Of a DNA stretch of 64,000 bases, positions 35,995 through 44,658 are shown in pieces. The position numbers were made by a program, and so were the translations under genes. Source of the stretch: CAWFXC01 sp963819735 (GTDB lineage Bacteria; Actinomycetota; Acidimicrobiia; IMCC26256; DASPTH01); NCBI GenBank assembly GCA_963819735.1, contig CAWFXC010000003.1, forward strand, positions 124,001 through 188,000. Reading direction: 5' to 3'. A model generated the notes under the pieces. That model saw only the letters and a program-made list of their open reading frames with translations. It did not search any database and was not told where the DNA came from. The first letter of the stretch is position 1, and every line of letters begins with the position of its first letter.

Positions 35995-36035
35995 GCATCG
36001 ACCCTTGTCCAGGGGGGGCGGACAAGGGTCGATGC
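35995..36035. repeat. Perfect 16-bp inverted repeat in a divergent intergenic region
   Basis: GCATCGACCCTTGTCC at 35995-36010 pairs perfectly with 36020-36035 around a 9-base G-rich loop. It lies 80 bases upstream of the reductase start and about 220 bases upstream of the MerR start. There is no U-run on either strand. It could be a strong 5' leader hairpin of the reductase mRNA, an operator, or a remnant palindromic repeat. Confidence 0.85.
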
Positions 36036-36117
36036 TACGGCGCCTTACCGCACCGAAGCACGGGCGCTCGTTCTCGGAGCTTCTCGGCACTGCCGACCGG
36101 TGGCCCCCCTGATAACG

Positions 36118-36160
36118 AACCTGGCCAGGTTGACTCCGGTTGCAGTAACGACAAGAGTAT
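36118..36160 (+). promoter_or_regulatory. Candidate operator/promoter of the MerR gene
   Basis: A perfect 14-bp palindrome AACCTGGCCAGGTT (36118-36131) is overlapped by TTGACT (36130-36135). With a 19-base spacer GAGTAT (36155-36160) could act as the -10; MerR-controlled promoters characteristically have 19-20 base spacers. The region 36110-36190 is AT-richer than its surroundings. No other gene lies in 35916-36254. Confidence 0.4.
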
Positions 36161-36254
36161 CTACTCCATAGTATTCGTTTGTCAAATCATTTCGGGCAGG
36201 CCCGAAGTGCTCGGCACACCCGGTCGGAGGCTGAAGGCCGGTCTCGGAGGCGAC

Positions 36255-36989
36255 GTGAGCGACTGGCGTATCGACGACCTGGCCCAACGGGCCGGCGTCG
36301 CAGTCGACACGATCCGCTACTACCAGCGGGAGGGCCTGCTCCCGAGCGGCGAGCGCAGCGGGCGCACCATGCGCTACGGCCCCGCCCACCTCGAGCGACT
36401 CGAACGCATCCGGGCGCTGCAGTCGCGCCGGTTCTCGCTGGCGGCAATACAGGCCCTCCTCGATCGCGACGTGCCGGGCGCACTCGAGGGCCTCCTCGCC
36501 GGTTCGGAAGGTGCCACCTACGACCACGACGAGCTGATCGCGGCCGCGGGCGTCCCCGCCGATCTCGCACGGGACCTGACCGGGGTCGGGATGCTGGTCG
36601 AGCCGGCCGAGCACGGACGCGCCGCGTACGACGGCGACGACGTCAACCTGCTCCGCTCGTTCGCCGAGCTCCGCAAGCTCGCGGTGCCGGACCCGGTGCT
36701 GGTCGAGATCGCCCGGGTGTACGCCGACGGGCTCGGCGAGATCCAACGCCGGGTGGCCGCGGTGTTCCAGGGCACGGACGGCCCGGGGTGGGATCCGGAG
36801 AACCGGGCCCGGTTCCAGGCCGCCGCAGGTCAGGAGTCGGCGAAGATCGCGCACGCGGTTCGGGTGATCGCCGACTACACGCAGCAGCGCAACCTGCAGC
36901 GGATCGTGCTGCACACGATCGAGCACGAGAGCGCGGGCGCGGGCCCGCCCGCGGATTCCGCCGATTCCGCCGAGCCTGCGGGCTGGTGA
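36255..36989 (+). CDS. MerR-family transcriptional regulator
   Basis: This 244-residue protein opens with a classical MerR winged helix: WRIDDLAQRAGVAVDTIRYYQREGLLP, MRYGPAHLERLERIRALQSRRFSLAAIQALLD (both given as family pattern; key residues IRYYQREGLLP and RYxxxxxxRL). The long C-terminal region (about 75-244) is alpha-helical, with no cysteine cluster suited to metal binding. GTG at 36255 has GGAGG at 36246-36250; the longer reading from 36207 adds no conserved residues. The divergent reductase gene and the palindrome at 36118 are possible targets. Confidence 0.85.
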   Translation: MSDWRIDDLAQRAGVAVDTIRYYQREGLLPSGERSGRTMRYGPAHLERLERIRALQSRRFSLAAIQALLDRDVPGALEGLLAGSEGATYDHDELIAAAGVPADLARDLTGVGMLVEPAEHGRAAYDGDDVNLLRSFAELRKLAVPDPVLVEIARVYADGLGEIQRRVAAVFQGTDGPGWDPENRARFQAAAGQESAKIAHAVRVIADYTQQRNLQRIVLHTIEHESAGAGPPADSADSAEPAGW

Positions 36990-37034
36990 CGGAGCGCCCG
37001 GGGAACGGCGCCCGGGGAACGGCGCACGAGAAAG

Positions 37035-37808
37035 CTAGGCCTTGAGCACCAGGTAGAAGAGCACGTAGTAGACGACCACCAGCACGAAGCCGGTGATGAT
37101 CGCGTTCTTGTGGTGGTCGTAGATCCAGTTGGTGCCGCCGGCGCCGGTGCCGCCGATCACGCCGAGTGCGTTGAGCTCGAGCACGAGCCAGATCACCACC
37201 GCGAACGCCCAGTAGGTGGCGCGGTCGCCGCCGCTGGGCGCGAACTTGAACAGACCGGGCAGGAAGAAGTGCGCGGTGCCCACCATGAACAGCAGCATGG
37301 TGAAGGAGTAGATGGTGTTCTGACGGGATGCCATCGCCGCCTTGCGGGCCGCCGGGGCCGCAGCCGGGTCGGCCTCTCCCCCGGCCTGCACGTTGCGGGC
37401 GTTGGCGATGACCTTCTTCTGGTTCGGCCAGATCACGAACCAGACGTTGGCGAACATCGTGATCGCGAGCAGGATGCCGGTGGCGATGGCCATGCCGGGC
37501 ACGGTCTTGAAGTAGTCACCACTGAACAGCTGTGACTTCGAGCCGTCCTTCTGGATGATGAGGATCAGGAGGCCGGTGACGAGGGTCGCCGCGGCGGCCC
37601 ACCGGAACCACCACAGCGCCCGCGACGCGAGCTTGTCGATCGCGTTGTTGCGGGCCGCCGCCTCCATCTCCGCGAAGGCGGGCACCTGCACGAAGTTGAA
37701 GTAGTAGAGGAGGCCGATCCAGCAGATGCCCACGATCACGTGCAGCCAGCGGGTGACGAACGCCCCACCCCCGCGGCTCACGATGATGATGAAATCGGCG
37801 AGCGCCAT
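37035..37808 (-). CDS. Urate hydroxylase PuuD-like membrane domain protein
   Basis: This 257-residue protein has about seven or eight transmembrane helices and an N-terminal HVIVGICWIGLLYYFNFVQVPAF segment (key HVIVGICWIG and YFNFVQ) typical of the PuuD-type membrane domain. It lacks the C-terminal cytochrome c domain that PuuD urate oxidases carry, so urate oxidation cannot be assumed. A cytoplasmic loop KKVIANARNVQAGG is followed by KAAMASRQNTIYSFTMLLFMVGTAHF. The ATG lies 106 bases from the divergent LysM gene; it is alone on its strand here. Confidence 0.72.
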   Translation of the reverse strand: MALADFIIIVSRGGGAFVTRWLHVIVGICWIGLLYYFNFVQVPAFAEMEAAARNNAIDKLASRALWWFRWAAAATLVTGLLILIIQKDGSKSQLFSGDYFKTVPGMAIATGILLAITMFANVWFVIWPNQKKVIANARNVQAGGEADPAAAPAARKAAMASRQNTIYSFTMLLFMVGTAHFFLPGLFKFAPSGGDRATYWAFAVVIWLVLELNALGVIGGTGAGGTNWIYDHHKNAIITGFVLVVVYYVLFYLVLKA

Positions 37809-37914
37809 GCCCGAGCCCCCTCTCCCCAGAACGAGCGCGCAACGTACCACCAAGCGGCAAACGGGGCACGGACCGCTTGACGAGCGCGCGATCCGGACAT
37901 ATCGTGCATTTCTC

Positions 37915-38916
37915 ATGCTGTCCGCTCTGCGTACTTTGCGACGTTCCGCGGGCCTCGCCGGCCTCCTCGCGGTGCAGGTCGCGGCAGTGGTCGCGCTCTA
38001 CCGCCTGGGGTCGCGCCCGCCGTTCGCGGTGCCGTTCCACCATCTCGGGCCGTGGCTGCGACTCACCGCTCCGGCCGACGTGCTGGTCGCCGCACTGCGC
38101 CTGGTCGCGCTGGCCGGCGCGTCATGGTTGCTGCTGGGCACCGTGCTCTACGCGGTGGCGTGCCTCACCCGGGTGCCCGGAGCCGTGCGGGCGACGGGCC
38201 GGCTCACGCTCCCCTCCGTGCGCCGCATCGTCGACGGCGCCCTCGCCGCGTCCCTCGTGGCGGGGGCCACGTTCGGGGGCGCCGGGCTCAGTGGCGCAGG
38301 GCTGGGCGGCGTCGCATTCGCCGACACGGTCGTGCACCGGGCGGCGACGGATCCACCGCCGACGACCGTGGCTGTCCGCGACGGCCGCGCCGGAGGCCGC
38401 GGAGGATCAGGTGCCGGAGGCCGCGGAGGATCAGGTGCCGGTGCCGGCGGCCTGGCCTCCCTACCGGCCGAACCGTCGACGCCCACGTCCACCACCCGCC
38501 CGCGCACCACCAGCCCGACGACCACCCCCGGCCCGCGCCCGACCACCAGCGGCCAGGCTCCGGCGATCGCCGCCCCGACGCCCTCCGCGTCGACGACCAC
38601 GACCACGGGCCCGTCTCGTCCCGTCACTCCTGCTCCCCTGCCGACGGCCGCGGCACCGACCCCCGCACCGACCGCCACGCCGACCCCCGCACCGGGCGCC
38701 GTCCCGCAGGTCATCGTCGCGCCGGGCGACAACCTCTGGGAGCTGACCGCCGCGTACCTCGCGCGCAGCAGCAACCGAACTCGCGACGGCATCACCGACG
38801 CCGAGATCGCGCCGTACTGGGTCGCGGTCTGCGAGCAGAACCGCGCCACGCTGCGCTCGGGTGATCCCGATCGGATCTACCCCGGCGAGGTGGTCACGTT
38901 CCCGCCCGGTCGGTGA
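37915..38916 (+). CDS. LysM domain membrane protein
   Basis: This 333-residue protein has three N-terminal hydrophobic segments (LAGLLAVQVAAVVALYRLG; VAALRLVALAGASWLLLGTVLYAVA; LAASLVAGATFGGAG). A Thr/Pro/Ser-rich linker of about 130 residues follows, containing a 24-base in-frame DNA duplication coding AGGRGGSG twice. It ends in a LysM module VAPGDNLWELTAAYLA to IYPGEVVTFPPGR that likely binds peptidoglycan. TATCGT (37900-37905) ends 9 bases before the ATG, like a leaderless promoter. The 3' end overlaps the convergent FGGY gene by 23 bases. Confidence 0.85.
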   Translation: MLSALRTLRRSAGLAGLLAVQVAAVVALYRLGSRPPFAVPFHHLGPWLRLTAPADVLVAALRLVALAGASWLLLGTVLYAVACLTRVPGAVRATGRLTLPSVRRIVDGALAASLVAGATFGGAGLSGAGLGGVAFADTVVHRAATDPPPTTVAVRDGRAGGRGGSGAGGRGGSGAGAGGLASLPAEPSTPTSTTRPRTTSPTTTPGPRPTTSGQAPAIAAPTPSASTTTTTGPSRPVTPAPLPTAAAPTPAPTATPTPAPGAVPQVIVAPGDNLWELTAAYLARSSNRTRDGITDAEIAPYWVAVCEQNRATLRSGDPDRIYPGEVVTFPPGR

Positions 38917-40255
38917 GCGCGAGGAAGCGGCGGTAACGCTCGGTCACCGGGCCCACCCAGGCCGGCCGGGGTTCGATCGTGCGCCCGGTCCGCGCCCAGC
39001 GGCGGCCGTCGGTCATTGCCATCGGGTCCTCGAGCCCCGCCGCGATGCGCGCCAACCACGCCGAACCCAGCGCGGCACCGTCGGGCACCGACACACAGTC
39101 GACGGGCAGTCCGGTCGCGTCGGCGAGCCCCTGCACCCAGTCGTCGACCCGGGACCCGCCACCGGTAGCGACGATGCGCCGGGGCGTCACACCCGCGTGG
39201 GCCACCGCCGCCTCGACCGCGCGCCGGACCACGAACCCGGACGCCTCGTCGGCCGCGCGGCGGACCGCGGCGGCGTCGTGGGTGAGGTCGAGGCCGTCGA
39301 GGGTCGCCCGACGGGTGGGGTCGTTCAGCGGCACCCGTTCACCCCGCGGGTACGGCGCCCACACCGGCACCCGTCCGGCGTCGACCACCTCGGCGGCGGC
39401 GGCGCCCGCGCCGGCACCGAGCAGGCGCAGCACCCAGTCGCGGAAGAGTCCCCCGGCGTTGCTCGGGCCGCCGACCAGGTAGCGGCCGGGCGCGGTGTGC
39501 GGGATGGTGACGTAGCCCGGCACCGTGGCCTCGTGATCGGCGACCACCCACACGATGAGCGTGGTGCCGAGCAGCACCAGCACGTCGCCGTCGTGATCGG
39601 CGCCCGCCACCAGTTGCTCGGCGAACGCATCGACGCACCCGGACGCGAGCGCGGGACCGTCGGGCCCGACCCGGCCCGCCTCCCAGCCGGTGGGCACCAG
39701 CCGCGGCAGCTGCTCGACCCGCACGCCGAGCTCACTCGCCAACGCGGCGTCCCAGCCCACCCAGTCGAACAACGGGTGCGCGAGCGCGGCCGTGGTCGTG
39801 TCGAGCACCGCCTCCCCGGACAGCGCGTGGTTGGCGACCGCCTGCGCGGGCCAGAAGCCGCGCGGGGAATCGGTGTGCGCGGCCAGCCACCGCAGAAGGC
39901 CGAGGAAACCGCCCGACGCGTCGTCGGTGCCGTGCGCCGTCTCACCGGTGCGCCCGCGTTCGTCGCCGTAGAGCAGCCCCGATGACCGTGGCACGCCCGC
40001 CTCGTCGACCGCGGCGAGTGACGGGACCATCGCCGCCACGCTCACGCCCCGCACATCGAGATCACCCAGCTCGCGGAGCGCGGCGAGTGGTCCGGCCCGC
40101 CAGGCGACCGCGGCGTCGTGCTCGAGCCGGTCGGGGGTCGGGACGCGTACGTCGTGGGGCACGCGGGCGCGGGCGACGACATTCCCGTCGCCGTCGGCGG
40201 CCACCGCCTTCACCGACGACGTGCCGATGTCGAGTCCGACGGTGACCTCGGTCAT
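38894..40255 (-). CDS. FGGY-family carbohydrate kinase
   Basis: This 453-residue sugar kinase has VGLDIGTSSVKAVAAD at the N terminus, VSVAAMVPSLAAVDEAG, GLLYGDERG, LLGTTLIVWVVAD, a GGPSNAGGLFRDWVLRL region, YPRGERVPLNDPTRR and ATGGGSRVDDWVQGLADATGLPV (two parts). The pattern is nearest xylulokinase-like FGGY enzymes; the substrate is not determinable. The start ATG is 19 bases past the hisN stop on the same strand. The 3' end overlaps the LysM gene tail to tail. Confidence 0.86.
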   Translation of the reverse strand: MTEVTVGLDIGTSSVKAVAADGDGNVVARARVPHDVRVPTPDRLEHDAAVAWRAGPLAALRELGDLDVRGVSVAAMVPSLAAVDEAGVPRSSGLLYGDERGRTGETAHGTDDASGGFLGLLRWLAAHTDSPRGFWPAQAVANHALSGEAVLDTTTAALAHPLFDWVGWDAALASELGVRVEQLPRLVPTGWEAGRVGPDGPALASGCVDAFAEQLVAGADHDGDVLVLLGTTLIVWVVADHEATVPGYVTIPHTAPGRYLVGGPSNAGGLFRDWVLRLLGAGAGAAAAEVVDAGRVPVWAPYPRGERVPLNDPTRRATLDGLDLTHDAAAVRRAADEASGFVVRRAVEAAVAHAGVTPRRIVATGGGSRVDDWVQGLADATGLPVDCVSVPDGAALGSAWLARIAAGLEDPMAMTDGRRWARTGRTIEPRPAWVGPVTERYRRFLALTDRAGT

Positions 40256-40274
40256 CGCCTGTCGCGCCCGCGGC

Positions 40275-41116
40275 CTAGCGGCCGGTCGGGAGCCCGCCGA
40301 GCGCGGCGAGCACGTCGTCGTGGAGCAGGCCGTTGGTGGAGAGCCCGTCGCCCCCGTCGGGCCGGGGCGCGCCGGCGAGATCGCTGAATCGCCCGCCGGC
40401 CACTTCGACGATCACCTGCACCGCGGCGAGGTCCCAGATCTTGAGGCCTCCGACCTCGACCGCGATGTCGATCGAGCCGTCGGCGACGAGCATGTGGGCC
40501 CAGAAGTCGCCGAACCCGCGGGTGCGCCAGCAGCGGCGGCACAGGGCGAGGAATTCGGCGTCGCGCCCCACCGACTCGAAGGCGGCGACCGAGTCGTAGG
40601 CGAGGTGCGCGTCCTCGACCCGGGCGACCTTCGACACCTCGATCGGCTCGCCGCCACCATCTGTGCCACTGCTACCGGAGCCACTGCGATACGCGCCCGC
40701 GCCGCGGGCGGCCCACCACCGCGCCCCGAGCGCGGGGGCCGACGCCACGCCGATGGTGACGACGCCGTCGCACTCGAGCGCGATCAACGTGGCCCACACC
40801 GGGATCCCGCGGCGTACCCCTGGGTGCCGTCGATGGGGTCGACGATCCACCGGCGCGACCCCTCGCCGCGGGTACCGAACTCCTCGCCGAGCACCGCGTC
40901 GCCCGGCCGCTCGCGCGCGAGAACGGCGCGGATCATCTCCTCGACCGCGCGATCGGCCTCGGTGACCGGCGTGAGATCGGGTTTGGTCTCGACCACGAGA
41001 TCCCGGGCGCGGAACCGCTGCAGGGTCAGCTCGTCGGCGGCGTCGGCGAGCGTGAGCGCGAGCGCGAGATCGAGCGCGACGTCGGCGTCGGGAGCGGGCT
41101 CGGTGCGGGAGGTGAT
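40275..41116 (-). CDS. hisN: Histidinol-phosphatase HisN, inositol-monophosphatase type (frameshifted; no standard start codon)
   Basis: Motifs match actinobacterial HisN: LVVETKPDLTPVTEADRAVEE, GEEFGTRG, WIVDPIDGTQGY, then in the second frame RGIPVWATLIALE, APALGARWWAARGAG, GFGDFWAHMLVADGSIDIAVE (shortened), KIWDLAAVQVIVEVAGG and STNGLLHDDVL. It would remove phosphate from histidinol phosphate. One base is missing near 40808-40815, between QGY and RGIPVW. No ATG, GTG or TTG exists in frame from the stop at 41156-41158 to GTG 40996, which is inside the conserved domain. An ATC at 41116 (ATC-ACC-TCC) may be a misread ATG. Confidence 0.8.
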
Positions 41117-41184
41117 GCCGGGAATGTAGCCAAGCCGGGAGGGGCGTCCGCCGGATCACCGACTGCGGCGGCGAGACTGACGGG

Positions 41185-41739
41185 ATGGCCCGCCGCTGGA
41201 TCATCGCTGCGATCGTCGCGCTCGTGGTCGTGGTGGGGGCGGTCACGGTCGCGCTGCTCCTGCGCGACGACGGCAGCGACACTGCCGCGCCCGCACCGTC
41301 ATCGTCGATCGCGCGCTCCACCACCACGACCACCCCGACCACCACCGGGCCGTCGGCGACCACTGCGCCCGCCACCACCGGCGCCCCGGCCGCCGCGACC
41401 ACCACCGCGGCGCCGCCGGTGACCGGCTCGGTACCAGGGCCCTGCGGCACCGCCACCGCCGCCATCCGCAGCGCGATCGACGCCGGGGTCGCCGGCGCCG
41501 CGGCAGCCGACATCGCGACGTGTCGGTTGGCGGCGTCCGACCCCACGTACGCGGCCGCGCAACTGGCGGCCAAGCCGGGCGGGCAGTTCGCGGCGACGAC
41601 CGTCATCCTCCACGGCGCGACCGGCGCGTGGACGATCGTGGCGACCGGCGGCACCAACGCCGGATGCGGGCAGGTACCGCAACAGGTCGTCGTCGACCTC
41701 GGTCAGTTCTGCCTGGGCGGGGCCGCCAACGCGCAATGA
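41185..41739 (+). CDS. Hypothetical membrane-anchored protein with Thr/Pro linker
   Basis: This 184-residue protein has one N-terminal transmembrane helix (WIIAAIVALVVVVGAVTVALLL), a Thr/Ala/Pro-rich linker (about 40-85), and a small extracytoplasmic domain with three Cys (GPCGTATAAI, ATCRLAASDPTYAAAQLA, AGCGQVPQQVVVDLGQFCLGG, four in all) that could form disulfides. No family is recognised. It is divergent from hisN. It ends in TGA at 41737-41739, which overlaps the -10-like string of the micro-ORF region that follows. Confidence 0.65.
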   Translation: MARRWIIAAIVALVVVVGAVTVALLLRDDGSDTAAPAPSSSIARSTTTTTPTTTGPSATTAPATTGAPAAATTTAAPPVTGSVPGPCGTATAAIRSAIDAGVAGAAAADIATCRLAASDPTYAAAQLAAKPGGQFAATTVILHGATGAWTIVATGGTNAGCGQVPQQVVVDLGQFCLGGAANAQ

Positions 41740-41747
41740 TCGGGTGC

Positions 41748-41791
41748 ATGTGCACGCCACGACGACGCCGCGCATGAGCAGGCCCCGATGA
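41748..41791 (+). other. Two chained micro-ORFs (MCTPRRRRA and MSRPR) before the phosphotransferase gene
   Basis: ATG at 41748 reads M-C-T-P-R-R-R-R-A and stops at 41775-41777. That stop overlaps an ATG at 41774 that reads M-S-R-P-R and stops at 41789-41791, which in turn overlaps the ATG of the phosphotransferase at 41788. Both junctions are ATGA. AATGAT (41735-41740) ends 7 bases before the first ATG, as in a leaderless promoter. This may be a Cys/Arg leader coupling translation to the gene. Chance is possible because the stretches are short. Confidence 0.35.
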
Positions 41792-42786
41792 CCCGCCGCC
41801 CGGTCGCCGCGTCGGTCGACGAGCTGATCGCCGGCGCGACGAGCCGCACGCCGATGGCGAGCACCGACTCGAAGTCGGGCGCCCGCTTCGAGCGCGTGGT
41901 CATCGACGGCGAGCGCTACGTGTTGAAGCACGTCGACCGGCACGACGACTGGATCATGCGCCAGACCGGCGACATCGGGTGCGTGCCGATCGTGGTGTGG
42001 GAGTCGGGCGTGCTCGACCTCGTACCCGATTGCATCGACCACACCACCGTCGGCGCGGCGCGGGTCGGCGACGGCGGGGCCGTGCTGATGCGCGACGTCG
42101 GCGCCGCGCTCGTGCCGTCGGGCGACGCGCCGCTCGCGCTCGCACAGCACCTGCGCTTCCTCGATCATCTCGCCGCCGCGCACGCGGCCGGTTGGGGATG
42201 GACCGACACCGTCGGCCTGATCCCCGTCGCGAACCGGTACTCGTTCTTCGGGCCCGCGGCGATCGAATGCGAAGCCGCGCTCGGCTTCCCGCAACCGGTC
42301 CCCCGCATCGCGGCCGACGGATGGGAACGTCTCGGCCGCGTCGCACCTTCATTCGCGGCCGCGCTCGCACCGCTGCGCGTCGAGCCCTACCCGCTCATCG
42401 ACGCGCTGGCCGCCACGCCCACCACGTTCCTCCACGGCGACTGGAAGCTCGGCAACGTCGGCAGCCATCCCGACGGGCGCACCGTGCTCGTCGACTGGTC
42501 GGTGAGCGGGGCCGGGCCTCCGCTCGCCGAGCTCGCGCACTACCTCGCGCTCAACTGCGGCCGCCTCCCCACCGGACACACGAAGGACGACACGATCGTC
42601 GCGTACCGCGACGCGCTGGAGCGGCACGGCATCGCCACCGGCGCGTGGTGGGATCGTCAGCTCGCGTTGTGCCTCGTGGGGCACATGCTGCTGCTCGGCT
42701 GGGAGAAGGCGCTCGACGAGACCGGCCTGGAGCGCGCGTGGTGGCAGGGGCGCACGCTCGACGCGATCGACGCGTACCTGACCTGA
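41788..42786 (+). CDS. Aminoglycoside-phosphotransferase-like (APH-fold) kinase
   Basis: This 332-residue protein has a kinase-like fold: GERYVLKHVDRHDDWIMRQT (Lys-containing N-lobe), GAVLMRDVGAALVP hinge, the Brenner/catalytic motif FLHGDWKLGNVG, and the metal-binding VLVDWSVSGAGPPLAELAHYL. APH-fold enzymes phosphorylate small molecules (choline, homoserine, antibiotics and others), so no drug-resistance role should be assumed. Length is in the usual range. The ATG overlaps the stop of a micro-ORF (ATGA). The gene is convergent with the class II aldolase gene. Confidence 0.8.
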   Translation: MTRRPVAASVDELIAGATSRTPMASTDSKSGARFERVVIDGERYVLKHVDRHDDWIMRQTGDIGCVPIVVWESGVLDLVPDCIDHTTVGAARVGDGGAVLMRDVGAALVPSGDAPLALAQHLRFLDHLAAAHAAGWGWTDTVGLIPVANRYSFFGPAAIECEAALGFPQPVPRIAADGWERLGRVAPSFAAALAPLRVEPYPLIDALAATPTTFLHGDWKLGNVGSHPDGRTVLVDWSVSGAGPPLAELAHYLALNCGRLPTGHTKDDTIVAYRDALERHGIATGAWWDRQLALCLVGHMLLLGWEKALDETGLERAWWQGRTLDAIDAYLT

Positions 42787-42832
42787 CGTATTGAGGCGTG
42801 GTGCGACGCTCAGTGAGGCGACGTAGCGCGCG

Positions 42833-43606
42833 TCAGCCCAGGAGGTCGGGCTGCTCGCGGATGATGCGCTGGTAGAGCGGCTGGAAGCTGAAGTACCCGG
42901 CGACGGGTTCACCCACCTGGGTCCGGGTCAGCCGGGCCATCTCGGGCGAGATCGGGATCGGCGTGCCCGCGGCCTCAGCGAGCAATTGGGCCTGGCAGGT
43001 GCGCTCCATGGTGATGAACCACCACACCGCTTCCTCCACCGACTTCCCGACCGTGAGCAGACCGTGGTTGCGGAGGATGACCGCCTTCTTGTCTTCGAGC
43101 GCGTGCGCGATGCGCTTGCCCTCTTCGACGTCGACAACGACACCGGTGTAGTCGTCGAACAACGCGTGATCGTCGTAGAACGCGCACGCGTCCTGAGTGA
43201 GAGGGTCCAGCAGCCGCCCGAGCGACGACCACGCCTTGCCGTGCACCGAGTGCGTGTGCGCGGCGGCGATCACATCGGGGCGCGCTTCGTGGATCGTCGA
43301 ATGGATCGCGAACGCCGCCGTGTTCACGTACGCGTCGCCTTCGACGACCTCACCACGTGAGTTCACCAGGATCAGATCGCTCGCGGTGATGTGGCAGAAG
43401 CTCATACCGAGCGGGTTCACCCAGAAGTGGTCGAGGCGCTCGGGGTCGCGGGCGGTGATGTGCCCGGCGATGCCCTCCTCGAACCCGAACTTCCCGAACA
43501 GCCGGAAGCCGGCGGCCAGCCGTTGCTTGCGGTGCTGACGCTCCTCTTCCACCGTGTCGTAGGCGGGGAGGTACCAGCGGTCGTCGCGGGTCGTGGGCTC
43601 CGGCAT
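42833..43606 (-). CDS. Class II aldolase/adducin family protein
   Basis: This 257-residue protein has the class II aldolase/adducin fold: LAAGFRLFGKFGFEEGIAGHITARDP (key GFEEGIAGHITARDP), WVNPLGMSFCHITASDLILV, the zinc-ligand AAAHTHSVHGKAWSSLGR, and LRNHGLLTVGKSVEEA carrying another His. It probably acts in aldol cleavage or epimerisation of a phosphorylated sugar, or on a non-carbohydrate substrate; substrate residues are not diagnostic. ATG at 43606 gives MPEPTTRDDRWYLPAYDT. It follows apbE on the same strand after 67 bases. Confidence 0.87.
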   Translation of the reverse strand: MPEPTTRDDRWYLPAYDTVEEERQHRKQRLAAGFRLFGKFGFEEGIAGHITARDPERLDHFWVNPLGMSFCHITASDLILVNSRGEVVEGDAYVNTAAFAIHSTIHEARPDVIAAAHTHSVHGKAWSSLGRLLDPLTQDACAFYDDHALFDDYTGVVVDVEEGKRIAHALEDKKAVILRNHGLLTVGKSVEEAVWWFITMERTCQAQLLAEAAGTPIPISPEMARLTRTQVGEPVAGYFSFQPLYQRIIREQPDLLG

Positions 43607-43673
43607 CGGTTTCACCCTTCTGCGCTGCGGGTCACCGGCGGGCGTGGCGCCGGTGCTGCTCCCCCGAGCGTAC

Positions 43674-44632
43674 TCACGGCCGGAACGCGTCGAGACCGTC
43701 GAGCTCGACGACGTCGCCGTCGTCGGTGACGAGCAACCCGGTCGCACCCGCCGCGAGCACCACCTCGGGACCGTCGGCGGCGCCCGCCACGAAGGCGGCC
43801 TTGGCCAACACCTCCGCCCGCCACGCCTCCCCCGCGATCACGGTGACCGACGCCAACCCCGATTGCGCCGGCGCGCCGGTGCGGGGGTCGATGAGGTGAT
43901 GCAGCGGTCGACCGCCCCGCTGCCAGTGGCGGCGCAGGCGGGTGCTGGTGGCGATGGCGCCGGCGGCCAGCGAGAGCAGGCCGGTGCGGCCGGTACCGAG
44001 GGGGTCGTCGACCGCCACCACCCAGCCCGACGGCCGGGGCGCGTCGCCCCCTGCGCGGAGGTCGCCGCCCATGTTCACGAGCACGCCGCGCACGCCGGGG
44101 AACCCCGCGGCCAACAGCTCGGTGGCGACGACGTCGGCGGCGTACCCCTTGCCGATGCCGCCGAGGTCGATGGTGACCCCGGCCGGGAGTCGCACCGCCC
44201 CCACCAGTCGATCGATGTCGATGCCGTCACACCCCGCGGGGAGGGGTGGATCCACCACCGCCGCTTCACCGCCGTCGTGCTCCATCACGGCGAAGTCGCG
44301 GTCGTAGCCGGCGGCCTCGAGCGCGCGCAGGATCGTGGGGTCGTACCGGCCCGCGGTGGATCGCCACGCGCCGATGGCGTGCCCGATCAGGGTCAGCGTC
44401 TCGGGCGACACCAGCACCGGTGCGCCGCCGGCGTCGTTCAGGCGGCACACCTCACTGGTGGGTCGGAAGCGGCTCCACATCGCCTCGAGCCGCTCGATCG
44501 CCTCCGCCGCGCGCGCCCCACCGCGCCGGCCGATGCTTCGCCGCCGAGCGTGAGCACCTCGACGTCGGTACCCATCGCCCGAAAGCGTCCCGCGGGCGCC
44601 ACCGGGTCCGGCGCGGACGGATCGGTGCTCAT
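43674..44632 (-). CDS. apbE: FAD:protein FMN transferase ApbE (single-base frameshift)
   Basis: ApbE transfers FMN from FAD onto a Thr or Ser of target flavoproteins, outside the membrane in most cases. The first frame gives FRAMGTDVEVLTLGGEASAGAVG. The second gives ARAAEAIERLEAMWSRFRPTSEVCRLN (key FRPTSEVCRLN), AWRSTAGRYDPTILRALEAAGYD, the DLGGIGKGYAAD signature, VNMGGDLRAGG, HHLIDPRTG and ASVTVIAG. One base is missing near 44515-44519 in a GGGCGCGCG tract, just as in murF. ATG at 44632 is chosen. There is no obvious lipobox or signal peptide. Corrected length is about 319 residues. Confidence 0.88.
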
Positions 44633-44658
44633 GCCGCTCAACGTACCGATCCTTCGTA

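Noticed and set aside
41788..42786. Antibiotic-resistance gene call for the APH-fold kinase
   Set aside because: Only the general kinase motifs are visible; no resistance subfamily signature can be claimed.
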